Assembly: GCA_016783965.1 (NCBI GenBank)
Contig: JADHVO010000009.1
Coordinates: forward strand, 120,042 to 184,041
Length of the DNA: 64,000 bases
Source of the DNA: Alphaproteobacteria bacterium
GTDB lineage: Bacteria > Pseudomonadota > Alphaproteobacteria > Micropepsales > Micropepsaceae
Direction of reading: 5' to 3'
Below, piece after piece: positions 19,023 through 28,992 of this stretch; the stretch's first letter is position 1; every line of letters starts with the position of its first letter. The notes under the pieces were generated by a model, which searched no databases, had not been told where the DNA came from, and was given only the letters and a program-made list of their open reading frames with translations. Made by a program: the position numbers and the translations under genes.

Positions 19023-20368
19023 GTTGGAGCCGTCTGAACACCGGTCAAAAGTCGGCCGACCTCCTCTAGCCCCCTACGGTAGACGCCTGCCAGCGCATCG
19101 TGTCGGGCGGGATCGTCGTAGAGCGGCCCGGGCTTATGGATCAGCACCTTGGCGAGTTCAGGACGGTCAGCCAGACGCGCGATCGCAATCTGAAACGAGC
19201 GCACCTGCTGACCTGCGGCCTGTTTCGTGTCGAGGGGACCGGCGCGGAGATTCGCAAGCGTATACACCGTCGGGTCGTTCGGCTGGAGAGCGGCGCGCCG
19301 GATCAAACAGGGCAAACAGAATCCGCAATGACCTTGCGGCTGCTTTGTCCACCGTCCCTTGCTGGGCGACGAACACGACAAGGACGACAGCACGAGCTTC
19401 GACAGCACGGCCGGGCTCGCACAGGCGGTGACCATCTCGCCCTTGGTCTTGTCCCAGTACGGATTGTCGATGCGACCTCCGATCCCGAGTGCAGTAAGCA
19501 TCTCGTTCCAGCGCGCGATATAAAATGGGTGTGTCGTCCGCGTGCTGAGCGCCCCGAGCCTCAGGCGATCGAGCGGCACATTGAGCGCGATCAGACCATT
19601 CTCCGGCACCTTCAGCACGAACGGCCTCGCCAAGGATGTTCCGGCCGTCACCCCAAGAGAGAAAAATAGGAAGGATCGGCCGCGTGTCGTATCCTCCGAC
19701 GCCACATCATCAAATAGACCCGCATCGAAGCTCATCCAGACTCGGAGCCGATTGAATGCGGACCCGGGATATGCGGCCTTAAGGCCGTCGAAGCAGCGCT
19801 CTTGCGATTTGCTCACTAACCCTTCGCCTGCATGGCTCACGAGCAGCGGCGTCTCCTTACCTTCAAGGGCATCGATCGCGCCGATCAGGCTGTCGAGGCC
19901 GCCTGAAAATAGGCTGACGCCGTCAAACGGGGGCAGCAGCAAACTCGGCGGCGCGGCAGGCACGATCGTCTTGAACGCCTTCGGCCGTTTCCTGAAGCCG
20001 ACTACCCATCGGTCGCCGGTAAGGAAGTTGAGGGCCCGCACCAGGATCGGAGCGGCCGCTGCCCATCGAACCGGATCACTGACCGGGACGACCAATCGAA
20101 TCTCACGTGTCCAAGCGTCCTGCGACTCGCTGGAACGGGACAGCCGAGTGTCTGCCGCATGGACATGCGCCGCGACGACAAGCAGGTCCGCGCCGATTTC
20201 GCTTGGCGACAGAAACAGCGCCTTCAAGTCGTCCAAGGCCCGCCCAATCCCATGGTCTAAGCGCTTGCCGGCGACGAGTTGAAGGGTTGAAGCGACCTCA
20301 TCACGCGCTTTGGGCACGCGGGTTTTATCGTCGGCGCCGAAGCGCCCGATCAGGACGTGCCGCCTCAT
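19019..20368 (-). CDS. qatC: QatC: QueC-like ATPase/synthase
   Basis: SLFSGGLDSLIGAIDAL (PP-loop) and GHCGFCLPCLIRRAA (Zn motif). Confidence 0.9.
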   Translation of the reverse strand: MRRHVLIGRFGADDKTRVPKARDEVASTLQLVAGKRLDHGIGRALDDLKALFLSPSEIGADLLVVAAHVHAADTRLSRSSESQDAWTREIRLVVPVSDPVRWAAAAPILVRALNFLTGDRWVVGFRKRPKAFKTIVPAAPPSLLLPPFDGVSLFSGGLDSLIGAIDALEGKETPLLVSHAGEGLVSKSQERCFDGLKAAYPGSAFNRLRVWMSFDAGLFDDVASEDTTRGRSFLFFSLGVTAGTSLARPFVLKVPENGLIALNVPLDRLRLGALSTRTTHPFYIARWNEMLTALGIGGRIDNPYWDKTKGEMVTACASPAVLSKLVLSSLSCSSPSKGRWTKQPQGHCGFCLPCLIRRAALQPNDPTVYTLANLRAGPLDTKQAAGQQVRSFQIAIARLADRPELAKVLIHKPGPLYDDPARHDALAGVYRRGLEEVGRLLTGVQTAPT

Positions 20369-21252
20369 TCGCCCGCCTCCGCATCGCCCATTGTCTGTAG
20401 GACCTCGAACGCGGACTGGTAGACCGTCGTGACGAAGCCTGTGACCGCGTCCGACGACAGGGCCTGGATGTTGACGCCGGCCGCGTTAATGGCGTCGCTG
20501 ACACCGCGTTGAATGAAGTCCCGAAGCTGCGCTTCGACGCGCGCCGCCGCGCGAGGGTCCGCCGGCAACGTGACGACTTTGGTCCCGATGTCGTTGCACA
20601 AGCGAGCCTCGATCGCGTGGGTTGCGTAGAGTTCAAACACCGTCTGGATCTGTGTGGGGGTCAGAGAGTCGATGTCGGTGATACCGGCACCCGCGAGGTC
20701 TGCGATCGTCTCGATGAACGCGTCGCGCGCGATGCCCTCATCAATCGATCCGCCTTCCGGACAAATATAGTCCGCGAGCCCGGCGAACACCTCTTCGATC
20801 GGGCGTCCCGCTAGGCTTTCGAGGTTCAACGCCCGGAGCGCTTCGCGGGCGCCGTTGGCGCTCGCGTCGTTCAGGAAGCGGACAAGCCCCGCTCCTGCCC
20901 CACGGGACGAACCCATCCGTTGAGCGGCGCGACGAGCCCCGCCGGCCGAGGTCGAGACGTAGCGAGAGACCGCGCGTCCCAAGTTACGGCTATCGCTACC
21001 CCCTGAACCGGCGAAACGCGAGAAGCTGTTACGCGCGGCTCTGAAGCGGTCAGAATCCGCTGCCGCCGGCGCGATTGGTCTCGGCGCCGGCGCGGGAGGG
21101 ACCGCGGGCGTCGCGCCGTCCGCAGGGGGAAAGCGCGCGCCATCGCCCGGCGGTGCCGCGCCACTTCCTGCGCCGCCGCCATCGCTCTCTAACCAACTCG
21201 GGATCAAGGGGGTCCCGCCGCCGGCGCCGCCATATGCGTTCGAGGTTCCCAT
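20365..21252 (-). CDS. qatB: QatB
   Basis: MGTSNAYGGAGGGTPLIPSWL N-terminus; position between KAP ATPase and QueC-like gene; TGATG overlap with qatA. Confidence 0.85.
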   Translation of the reverse strand: MGTSNAYGGAGGGTPLIPSWLESDGGGAGSGAAPPGDGARFPPADGATPAVPPAPAPRPIAPAAADSDRFRAARNSFSRFAGSGGSDSRNLGRAVSRYVSTSAGGARRAAQRMGSSRGAGAGLVRFLNDASANGAREALRALNLESLAGRPIEEVFAGLADYICPEGGSIDEGIARDAFIETIADLAGAGITDIDSLTPTQIQTVFELYATHAIEARLCNDIGTKVVTLPADPRAAARVEAQLRDFIQRGVSDAINAAGVNIQALSSDAVTGFVTTVYQSAFEVLQTMGDAEAGE

Positions 21253-23204
21253 CAGCGTCGATTCCCGCGCGTGCGCAGCGCCGCCGCTGCCGTCGTCTTC
21301 AGGAACGAGCCCTTGGATGTGGACCAAGTCTGCAAGAGCCGCTCGAAGCGGGCCACCGATTCCCCATCCTTGATCACGCCCTCCCAGCCGGACGCCGGCC
21401 AGGGACCGCAGCGATCCGCCGGAAGAGCCTCCAGGAGATCGAGGAGATTCGGCTGCAAGGTCGGATGGGCGCGCACCAGCACGGCGACACCATCGATGCC
21501 GGGCGGCGCTGTCTCGAAGGCGTCGCTGCCCATGACGCGGCCGCGCAGTTCTTCGAACACCTGGGCCGCTTCCGCGGGCACGAGCTGCTTCAGCTCCCCT
21601 TCGAAGGCCTGTACGGCAAGCTTTGACCCGAGCAGCTTTTCGACCACAGCGGCCAGCCGACCCAGGACTGAGGCCGCCCCAAAATAGTCCTTCCGGTCTT
21701 TGGTGACGAAGAGGTACGGGCGAAGATCGACCTCGGCCAAGGACGGCGTGAGGCGCGCCCAGGCCCGGATTGCTTCCGCCGCCTTCCATTCCGCCAATAC
21801 AGCGCTGTCCTTCGCCTCGGCGTCCGATTTGACCTCGTCGTCGACCGCTGTCTTCGAACGGCTGCGTTTGGGTTTCGACGTATCCGCCATGTCGGTGGCG
21901 GCCCCTTCGAGGGCCGATAGGTCCGCGCAACGTCCATCGGAACTGCGGGCAGCGGCACTCGCGATCTGGTCGAACAACCGCGACATGAAGCGCTCGGCCA
22001 ACATGAGCTTGGCCAGGACCGGGAGCTTAACCTCCTCGCCGAACCCACGCGCCAGCGCCGTCTGGTGCCGCAGCATGAGCGTGTTCAAGAATCTCTTGAT
22101 CTGTCGCGGATTACCCTGAGTGCCGCTGGCGAGGATGGGGCCGATTTGATCGCTCAGTGTGAGCGCGTTCTGAACGTCACTGGCCTTGTCGCCGAGCGCG
22201 GTCCTGACGGTCTGCGCATCCAGGCCAGCCGTCGTCCACGGCCGCTTGAGAAGGCTGCGCGCCGCGTCGATCAGTTTCGCATAGTCTGCGTCGTCGTCGG
22301 CGAGTTCCGCGCCAATCAGGAGCAGCGTCACGTAGATGCGGGTCTCGGTCTCCCCCAACGCCGGTATGCGGAATGGTATCTGGATCAGCTTCTCGAGGTA
22401 GTTCCGAGCGTAGTCGCGGGGACCGGTCGTGTCCGGCAGCTCGGGGAAATGCTTGCGCACCGAATACTCGATCATCGCCTCATCGGCGGCCACGACGAAG
22501 GCGGTGCGGTCGGTAAATACAAACAGGCGGACCGCTTCGAGCGTCTCGATGGCAGTGTCGGGAAGGCAGCGATCGAGATCGTCGATCAATACGATCAACT
22601 GGTCGACACCGGCCGCCTTCAGGAGGCCCGTGAAAGCCTTCCGGAAGGCCTCGATCTCTTCCGGAACGTTCTTCGACTCGGCCGGCTTCAACAGCCCCTG
22701 CACGCCATCAACGGCCTTGTCGTAGTTCTCCTTGGTCGCGAGTTTGGCGGGATCGGCGAAGGCGCCCTTCACGGTGTCGACGACCGCGCCGATTTGGTCG
22801 GCTGTTGGAATGCCCGTCATGGCGGTGAACGCCAGACCGCCGCCGTGGCGCGCGATCTTGAGCCAATCGATCCGGCGGAAGATATCTGTGACCGCTGCCC
22901 CGGCCTTCGACAGCAACGGACGCTTCTCGATCAAACCGGTGACGATGCCCTCGATCAGCGCGATCTTGGCGTCTTCGAAACCCTGAAACCGCCATCCGTT
23001 GAACTTGAGACAGAGGACGCCGTCCTGGTCCGCGAGGCCACCCTCGATCATCTCGAGGATGCTGGACTTCCCCGCGCCCCAATCACCGTGAACGCCAATC
23101 GTCACCGGCCGCTCCGGTTTCTCCCGCAGCAACGCGATGATCGTCTTGGCGATCGCTTCGTTGTTAAGGAGATCGACCTTCGTCTCGTTGTCGGTCAATA
23201 TCAC
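21252..23204 (-). CDS. qatA: QatA: KAP-family P-loop NTPase
   Basis: IGVHGDWGAGKSSILEMIE, LKFNGWRFQGFEDAKIALIEGI, LIVLIDDLDRCLPDTAIETLEAVRLF. Confidence 0.92.
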   Translation of the reverse strand: MILTDNETKVDLLNNEAIAKTIIALLREKPERPVTIGVHGDWGAGKSSILEMIEGGLADQDGVLCLKFNGWRFQGFEDAKIALIEGIVTGLIEKRPLLSKAGAAVTDIFRRIDWLKIARHGGGLAFTAMTGIPTADQIGAVVDTVKGAFADPAKLATKENYDKAVDGVQGLLKPAESKNVPEEIEAFRKAFTGLLKAAGVDQLIVLIDDLDRCLPDTAIETLEAVRLFVFTDRTAFVVAADEAMIEYSVRKHFPELPDTTGPRDYARNYLEKLIQIPFRIPALGETETRIYVTLLLIGAELADDDADYAKLIDAARSLLKRPWTTAGLDAQTVRTALGDKASDVQNALTLSDQIGPILASGTQGNPRQIKRFLNTLMLRHQTALARGFGEEVKLPVLAKLMLAERFMSRLFDQIASAAARSSDGRCADLSALEGAATDMADTSKPKRSRSKTAVDDEVKSDAEAKDSAVLAEWKAAEAIRAWARLTPSLAEVDLRPYLFVTKDRKDYFGAASVLGRLAAVVEKLLGSKLAVQAFEGELKQLVPAEAAQVFEELRGRVMGSDAFETAPPGIDGVAVLVRAHPTLQPNLLDLLEALPADRCGPWPASGWEGVIKDGESVARFERLLQTWSTSKGSFLKTTAAAALRTRGNRR

Positions 23205-23372
23205 TCTGTTTCCCCCAGCCGACGTTCTCGCACTCTCGCGACGACCAATATTTCTTCACGACCGACATTGCCGTAACGCAGGACTTTCCGATACGCATGT
23301 GCTCGCCATGCTACCTGTTCTGAATAATCCCGCGGCCCAGCTTTTATTGACGTCACGCCGCCAATCTCCGAA

Positions 23373-24320
23373 CTACGAAAGCGCGCCGCGGAGCGATTTC
23401 AATAACACCTCCGCTTCGTCGATCTTCTTCAAGATATCCGCATCCCCTTTGAGTTCCTGCAGGGTCGAGAAAGGAATCTGTTTCATCGCGTCTACCGCAG
23501 CTTCAAGATCGCCGGATAGGCCGCCCTTGACTGGCTTAGGCGCGGGCCCCAGGCGCAGCATTGCCGACTCCAAATCTCCCGCATCGCTCAGAAACTGCGA
23601 ACGCGCGACTGGATCGGGCAAGATCGTCCGGAGCTTCCGAAGGTCTTTCGAATTGGTAATGCGCTTCTGGTTGACCTTCTTGACCACCGCTTCGATGACA
23701 GTCGGCGTAAGTAGTTTCTTGCTAACGCCCATCAGCTCACGTGACCAGGTGATCGCGGCGCTGGGGTCACGAAGACTGGTGAATTTTTCTGAGAGCTCGA
23801 ACACATCGACTAGCTTGTCCAGCTCACGCACTGTGATGCCGAGGATGTTGGCAGCGCTCGACCGGCCCATCATGTCGACTAGGCGATAGGCCACCATTTC
23901 CTTTTCCTTGGCGTCCCATTCCTTCCGCTGGCGATGGATATAAATCCAGACCCGAAGTCGGTCCTCCTCGCTCAAGGTTCGGTCGGTAACCTCGATTGGG
24001 ATCTGCCGATAATCTTCCTTCCCCTGTTCCACCAGAACCTGCGAATTGGTCCACCGGCGGTCGCCGTCAATAATCCGAAACTTTCCCGGTAAGTCAGGGT
24101 GTGGCTCGACAAGTAGGGGTTCGAAGAGGCCGCCATTCGCTTCGATCTGCCGCTGCAGCTCTTCATCGATCTTCGGACCCATGCGGGGCTGCTTTTCGTT
24201 CGGCACGATGTCGTCGATATCGGCCTTTGTCCGGTATGTGCGCAGGACGGTACGATCGAGCCGACGCTCCTGAAGATTGATGACATTGTTGCGGTCCGGA
24301 ATGACCTGCGCGCTCTTCAT
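23373..24320 (-). CDS. ParB/sulfiredoxin-like nuclease-fold protein
   Basis: DIVPNEKQPR...GLFEPLLVEPHPDLPGKFRIIDGDRRWTNSQVL...RVWIYIHRQRKEW. Confidence 0.78.
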   Translation of the reverse strand: MKSAQVIPDRNNVINLQERRLDRTVLRTYRTKADIDDIVPNEKQPRMGPKIDEELQRQIEANGGLFEPLLVEPHPDLPGKFRIIDGDRRWTNSQVLVEQGKEDYRQIPIEVTDRTLSEEDRLRVWIYIHRQRKEWDAKEKEMVAYRLVDMMGRSSAANILGITVRELDKLVDVFELSEKFTSLRDPSAAITWSRELMGVSKKLLTPTVIEAVVKKVNQKRITNSKDLRKLRTILPDPVARSQFLSDAGDLESAMLRLGPAPKPVKGGLSGDLEAAVDAMKQIPFSTLQELKGDADILKKIDEAEVLLKSLRGALS

Positions 24321-25936
24321 TGAGGGCTCTCCGGCGCGGATGCTGTGCCGATGATGGAGTCGATCTGGTTGCGCAATTCAGCCTGCACTTTCATGGCCGC
24401 GCGGATGGCTAGGCCCTGCTGCTTCCAGACGTTTTCGTGGGCTTTGACCTCCTTCGTCTGAATCTCCAGCAGCGACTCCGCTAGCTCATCCAGCCGCGCG
24501 AATGAGTCGGCGCACTGCTGGGAAGTAATGAAGCTGTACAGGGCCGCAGTTTTCTGGGTCCGTTCGGCGTTGCTCATGCGCAGGGTGTGAGATTGAACCA
24601 GATGGGCGCGAACGAGCTGGATGAGAGCAACTACCCGCGCCGGGCAAGCGATCACGACGCCGTCCTGAATATGCAACTGCCGGGCGCCGGACGGGAACTT
24701 GCTGGACGACAAGACGGCATGGTCGGCCTGCGCACTTAACTGGTCCGACCGCAGTTTGGTCACGAAATCATTCCGCCACGCGTTGTGGTTCTTCGAATCG
24801 TAGATGATCGTGCCGCACTCCTGTCCGTTGTGAATAACGGTGTGCAGGATGTCTGCGCCTTGTTGGCCCTTTGTCACGCGCACGATGCGATCACCATCGA
24901 ACTCAGCCTTCAGCGCTTCAAACAGATTGATTTCGGCGCCTTCGCCGAGCTCTTCGGCGGTCTTCTTCTCGAGGGCGCGTTGCAGTTCTTCCACCTTGTT
25001 GGCCAACTTCTGGCGGTCTTCAAACGTGGCCGACTTCTCGGCGTTGACGGCCGCTACCTTGTCGGCCTCGAGGGCCTCACGCTGTTCTTGCAGCCGCTCA
25101 TTGAGTTGAGCTTCATGGGATTCTTGGAGGCTTTTCGCTGTCGCCTCCGCGGCGGCCGCCTTAGCTTCGGCGTCGGCCTTGGCCTGTTCGGCGGCGCCAA
25201 TCTGCAGCAGTGCCGCGGCCTCAGCGGCCGCGCCGACTTCAGCACGGACTTCCACTTCACGGGCGGCCGCTTTTGCCTGGGCGTCCGCCAGGGCTTGATC
25301 GCTGGTCAGCCTGGCTTGCGTCAGTTCGGCCTTCAGTGCCTCGCCGGCATTTTCGGCGGTCACTTTCTGAGCCTCGACTTCCGCCAGCCGGCTCGCAGCC
25401 GCTTCCGTTGCGACGCGCGCCGCCTCTGAGCGGATCGCGTCTTCCTGCGCCGCCGCGTCCGCCTTCACCTTCTCGATCGCGGTGACGGCTTCACGCTGCA
25501 CCTGTTCGAGTTGGCCCTGAAGCGCAACCTTCGCCGCCTCAGCGTTGGTCTTCTCGGTCGCAGCCTCGACAGTCTTGGCCTGAAGCGCATCCTGGGCTGC
25601 AACACGCGCGGCTTCCGCCGCGTCCACCTGCGCCTTCGACTGGAGTTCAGCCGCCAGGCGGGCCTGTTCTCTGGCCTCAATGATTTTTTGGTCAGCTTCT
25701 AACCGTGCACGCTCGAGAGCCTCTGCCTTCTCGGTGTCGAACTTCTCCTGCAGCCGCGCGGTGATAGTGGCAGACTGAGCCTTCTCACGCGCCTGCAGCC
25801 GCTCAGCGACCTCGTCGGCGCGGTCGTGTGGGATGGCCTGCTCGCAAACCGGACAGACGTCGCCGACCGGATGAAGGTGGTGGATCGGACTGGAACGCAC
25901 GGTCGACGCTACTGAAGTCTGCGGATTCGCCATCAT
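24317..25936 (-). CDS. DUF2130-like coiled-coil protein with N-terminal CxxC
   Basis: CPVCEQAIPHDRADEVAERL, long Ala/Glu/Lys coiled coil, C-terminal GQECGTIIYDSKNHNAWRNDFVTKLRSDQLSAQADHAVLSSSKFPSGARQLHIQDGVVIACPARV. Confidence 0.78.
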   Translation of the reverse strand: MMANPQTSVASTVRSSPIHHLHPVGDVCPVCEQAIPHDRADEVAERLQAREKAQSATITARLQEKFDTEKAEALERARLEADQKIIEAREQARLAAELQSKAQVDAAEAARVAAQDALQAKTVEAATEKTNAEAAKVALQGQLEQVQREAVTAIEKVKADAAAQEDAIRSEAARVATEAAASRLAEVEAQKVTAENAGEALKAELTQARLTSDQALADAQAKAAAREVEVRAEVGAAAEAAALLQIGAAEQAKADAEAKAAAAEATAKSLQESHEAQLNERLQEQREALEADKVAAVNAEKSATFEDRQKLANKVEELQRALEKKTAEELGEGAEINLFEALKAEFDGDRIVRVTKGQQGADILHTVIHNGQECGTIIYDSKNHNAWRNDFVTKLRSDQLSAQADHAVLSSSKFPSGARQLHIQDGVVIACPARVVALIQLVRAHLVQSHTLRMSNAERTQKTAALYSFITSQQCADSFARLDELAESLLEIQTKEVKAHENVWKQQGLAIRAAMKVQAELRNQIDSIIGTASAPESPQ

Positions 25937-26276
25937 TGCCTCCAGATTTTTCTAGGTCCTATTTTCTCCTAATTGATCCTGGAGTCAATCCCCTTCAGCC
26001 TCGTGGCGGAGCGGATGGGCCGCGGGCCGGCATTGGAGACAAGCGGGGCGGCTGGCATCGATCTCGGACGAGTTCGGCGTCGTGGGGGCCCTCGGGGCGG
26101 CGCAACCAGGCGAGCCGACGTGAGAGCCGTCGGCGTTCAGGGCGTCGCCTTAATCGCCCTTCAGCATTGCTCGGGAGTTCCAACCGCTGGCGCAGGATTG
26201 TCTCAGTAGGAGTTCGCTCGCCGGAAGTGCTGAGCGATGCGCGCTTAGCATCTTCAGGGCCGATTAGCTGCCGCGC

Positions 26277-27419
26277 TTAATAGAATGCTTGGTGTAGCAG
26301 AGCCGGAATCAGACGAGCCAGCTCGCCCGCGACATCTGATTGACCGACATGGACACCGACGGCCTTCTGTTGGAGTTCATCGAACCAGAGTTGCGCGTCC
26401 AGAGACGGCGCGGGCACGACGATCGACTCTAAACCCTTGAGTCCGAGCGTGCGGTTGCGCCCTGCGCCGCCTGGCGAAGCAGCACCGAGACGCTCCGTCC
26501 CCTCCAATGTGAGAAAATAATAGAGAAGGAAATTGGACGTTGCGCGCCGAGGGTCGGGAACGCAGGTCAGGAACCTATGGGATCCTAAGCGGCCATGATC
26601 GGCCGCGCTCGCCACCGCGACCGCCCCCTCCCAAGCAAAGACAATATTAAAGAGTAGATCGCCCTCGTGAATTTCGAAAAGCCGTTTGCTGCCGACCTCA
26701 ATGCCCGAGAGTGATGGTTTTCGGAATGTCCCTTTGCCGAACGACCGCACGCCAAGTTCCGGGTAACTTCCGTCTGGATCAACTGCGATCGGTCGCCGCA
26801 CGAGCGGCGCAATGTCCATCATCGCGACGCGCGGAGCGCCTGCGATCACCTTCCGAAAAGCTGCCTCAATTGTTGCGTTGAGCTCCGCGCGCGCGGCATC
26901 GGCGGCCCGACGCATCGTCTTCAGTTGCGACGCCGCGCCGTCGAGCTTCGCAATGATCCGCCGTTGCTGCTCGATCGGAGGAAGGGGGATGGCGTGATCG
27001 AGGAGGCGCCTGGGATGCAGCCTCTCTCGGCGGGCGCCGATTCCCTTCCCGTCTGAGGCTAATTGCTGCCAGACTCGGTCCTGTTTGAAGTACCAGCCAA
27101 GGAATCCGGGCTCGAGTTGTTCATAATGCAGGTCGAAGGTCGGGAATTCGTTCGAGACGAAATACCCGTCCACCTCTGAAGAAACGATCGCATAAGCGCC
27201 TTCAAAAGACTTCAACCGGCTATAGATGAACTGGCCCGCCCGGATTCGAAACAACTGCGTGGCGGCCATCTCGCGTCCAGCGACCGCCGCGCGCTGAATC
27301 ATCCCGCGACCGAATCCATAGATGCCCGCGATCGGATACTCGCCGTCGGGCTCCACCCCGTGAGGCTCCGGCGCGTAGGTGAGGAGTTCACCCAGTGGGA
27401 TAAGAGGAAAGCTCGGCAT
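26277..27419 (-). CDS. hsdS: Type I R-M specificity subunit
   Basis: Two target-recognition halves; IPLPPIEQQRRIIAKLDGA; next to HsdM. Confidence 0.9.
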   Translation of the reverse strand: MPSFPLIPLGELLTYAPEPHGVEPDGEYPIAGIYGFGRGMIQRAAVAGREMAATQLFRIRAGQFIYSRLKSFEGAYAIVSSEVDGYFVSNEFPTFDLHYEQLEPGFLGWYFKQDRVWQQLASDGKGIGARRERLHPRRLLDHAIPLPPIEQQRRIIAKLDGAASQLKTMRRAADAARAELNATIEAAFRKVIAGAPRVAMMDIAPLVRRPIAVDPDGSYPELGVRSFGKGTFRKPSLSGIEVGSKRLFEIHEGDLLFNIVFAWEGAVAVASAADHGRLGSHRFLTCVPDPRRATSNFLLYYFLTLEGTERLGAASPGGAGRNRTLGLKGLESIVVPAPSLDAQLWFDELQQKAVGVHVGQSDVAGELARLIPALLHQAFY

Positions 27420-27422
27420 GAA

Positions 27423-28979
27423 CTACTCGCGCTCCGCCACAAGCGCCTTGATCTCGTTCAAGACGGCCAGCACGTGTTGCTCTTTGACGATGGCGCTCTC
27501 GACGATCTCCTCCGGCAGTCGGTGATCGATCGCTGCCTTCGCACGCGGATTTCTCAGATCTAAATCAACCGTGACGACGCGCCCCTGTTCATCGCGCTTG
27601 ATCAAATCGGGACCGAAGACCTTCCAAGCCTGCGATCCTTCCTTTCGGTCAGACCACCAGGCTCGGCAATCGGCGAGCTCCTCATACTGCAGCGGCTGCG
27701 TCTTGGAGTATTTCCGCCGGCCTTCCGGAAGCGGTTGCTCCCAGTACCAGATGTCGCGCGTCGGACCGGACGTATCGAAGAAGATGATGTTGATCGGGAT
27801 GTCCGTGTATGGCGCAAACGTGCCGTCGGGCAACCGGACGACGGTGTGAACATTGAACTGTTCCAGAAGGTCGGCCTTGATCCGCGCGGCAATGCCGTCG
27901 CCGAAGAGGATTCCGTGCGGCACGACTACGCCGGCGCGCCCGAGTCCGCCGCGCTTGAGCCGCCGCATGATGAGCTGCAGAAACAGCAGTGCGGTCTCAG
28001 CAGTGCGGCGATCATCCGGAAAATTCGTGAGGATGCCGGCTTCTTCCTCACCGCCGAACGGCGGATTGGTCAGAATGACTTCGACCCGATCCCGCTCGCC
28101 GATCTCGGTCAGCTTGAATCGCAGCGCGTTGCCGAATTCGATGTCGGGCGCTTCGATCCCGTGCAGCAGCAGGTTCATCTGCGCTAGCAGGAACGGAAGC
28201 GAGGAATCCTCGCCGCCGCGCAAGGTCTTGCGCTGAAGGATTTCGCGTTTTTCGACCGTGCTGGCTTGCGGCTTCATATGGTCAAAGGCAGCGGCCAGAA
28301 ACCCGCCCGTGCCGCAGGCAGGATCGAGCACGACTTCGCCGAGCTTGGGATCGATCGCCTCGACCATGAAACGCACGACGGGACGCGGCGTATAGAACTC
28401 TCCGTTCTGACCCGCGGCATCGCGCATCTCGCGTAACAGAGTCTCATACATCCGGCCGAGGGTCTGGATGTCCTCGGTGCTGTCGAAATGGATGCCGTTG
28501 ATCAAGTTGATGACGTCCCGCAGCACATACCCGCTGGTCGCGTAATTCCGGAGATCGCGAAACACTGCGGAGACCACATCGCGACGCTGGCGGCCGGCGC
28601 CATTGCCGCGCAGACCTCGTAGGAAAGCGAACAGGCCCGGACCCTGCGTGCCGTCCGCACGAACGGACTGCTCGCCGTTGATGAACGAAAGCAGGTCCGG
28701 CCCGGTGATGCCCGCCGGATCGGCCGCCCAGTCTCGCCAGCGGTAAGGCGCATCGATCAGAAGACGATACGGTTCGACGGCGAGCACAGCCTCGTCCTCG
28801 TGGACGCGCTCCATGTCGTCGACGAATTTCAGGAACATCAGCCAGGTAAGGGTGGGCAGCCGCGTGAGGTCCGTCTTTAGCTCCCGGTCCTTGCGCATCT
28901 TGTTGCGTGCGGACTTGATGAGGCTGTCGAGCCTCTGCGCCGTGGTTTTCGGCGTATTGATCTTCTTCTCACGGGGCAT
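27423..28979 (-). CDS. hsdM: Type I R-M methyltransferase subunit
   Basis: GEFYTPRPVVRFMVEAI, VLDPACGTGGFLAAAFDH, ILTNPPFGG. Confidence 0.96.
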   Translation of the reverse strand: MPREKKINTPKTTAQRLDSLIKSARNKMRKDRELKTDLTRLPTLTWLMFLKFVDDMERVHEDEAVLAVEPYRLLIDAPYRWRDWAADPAGITGPDLLSFINGEQSVRADGTQGPGLFAFLRGLRGNGAGRQRRDVVSAVFRDLRNYATSGYVLRDVINLINGIHFDSTEDIQTLGRMYETLLREMRDAAGQNGEFYTPRPVVRFMVEAIDPKLGEVVLDPACGTGGFLAAAFDHMKPQASTVEKREILQRKTLRGGEDSSLPFLLAQMNLLLHGIEAPDIEFGNALRFKLTEIGERDRVEVILTNPPFGGEEEAGILTNFPDDRRTAETALLFLQLIMRRLKRGGLGRAGVVVPHGILFGDGIAARIKADLLEQFNVHTVVRLPDGTFAPYTDIPINIIFFDTSGPTRDIWYWEQPLPEGRRKYSKTQPLQYEELADCRAWWSDRKEGSQAWKVFGPDLIKRDEQGRVVTVDLDLRNPRAKAAIDHRLPEEIVESAIVKEQHVLAVLNEIKALVAERE

Positions 28980-28992
28980 TCACAGGTCTTTC

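Noticed and set aside
22065-23276. 403-aa plus-strand ORF
   Set aside because: Antisense of qatA
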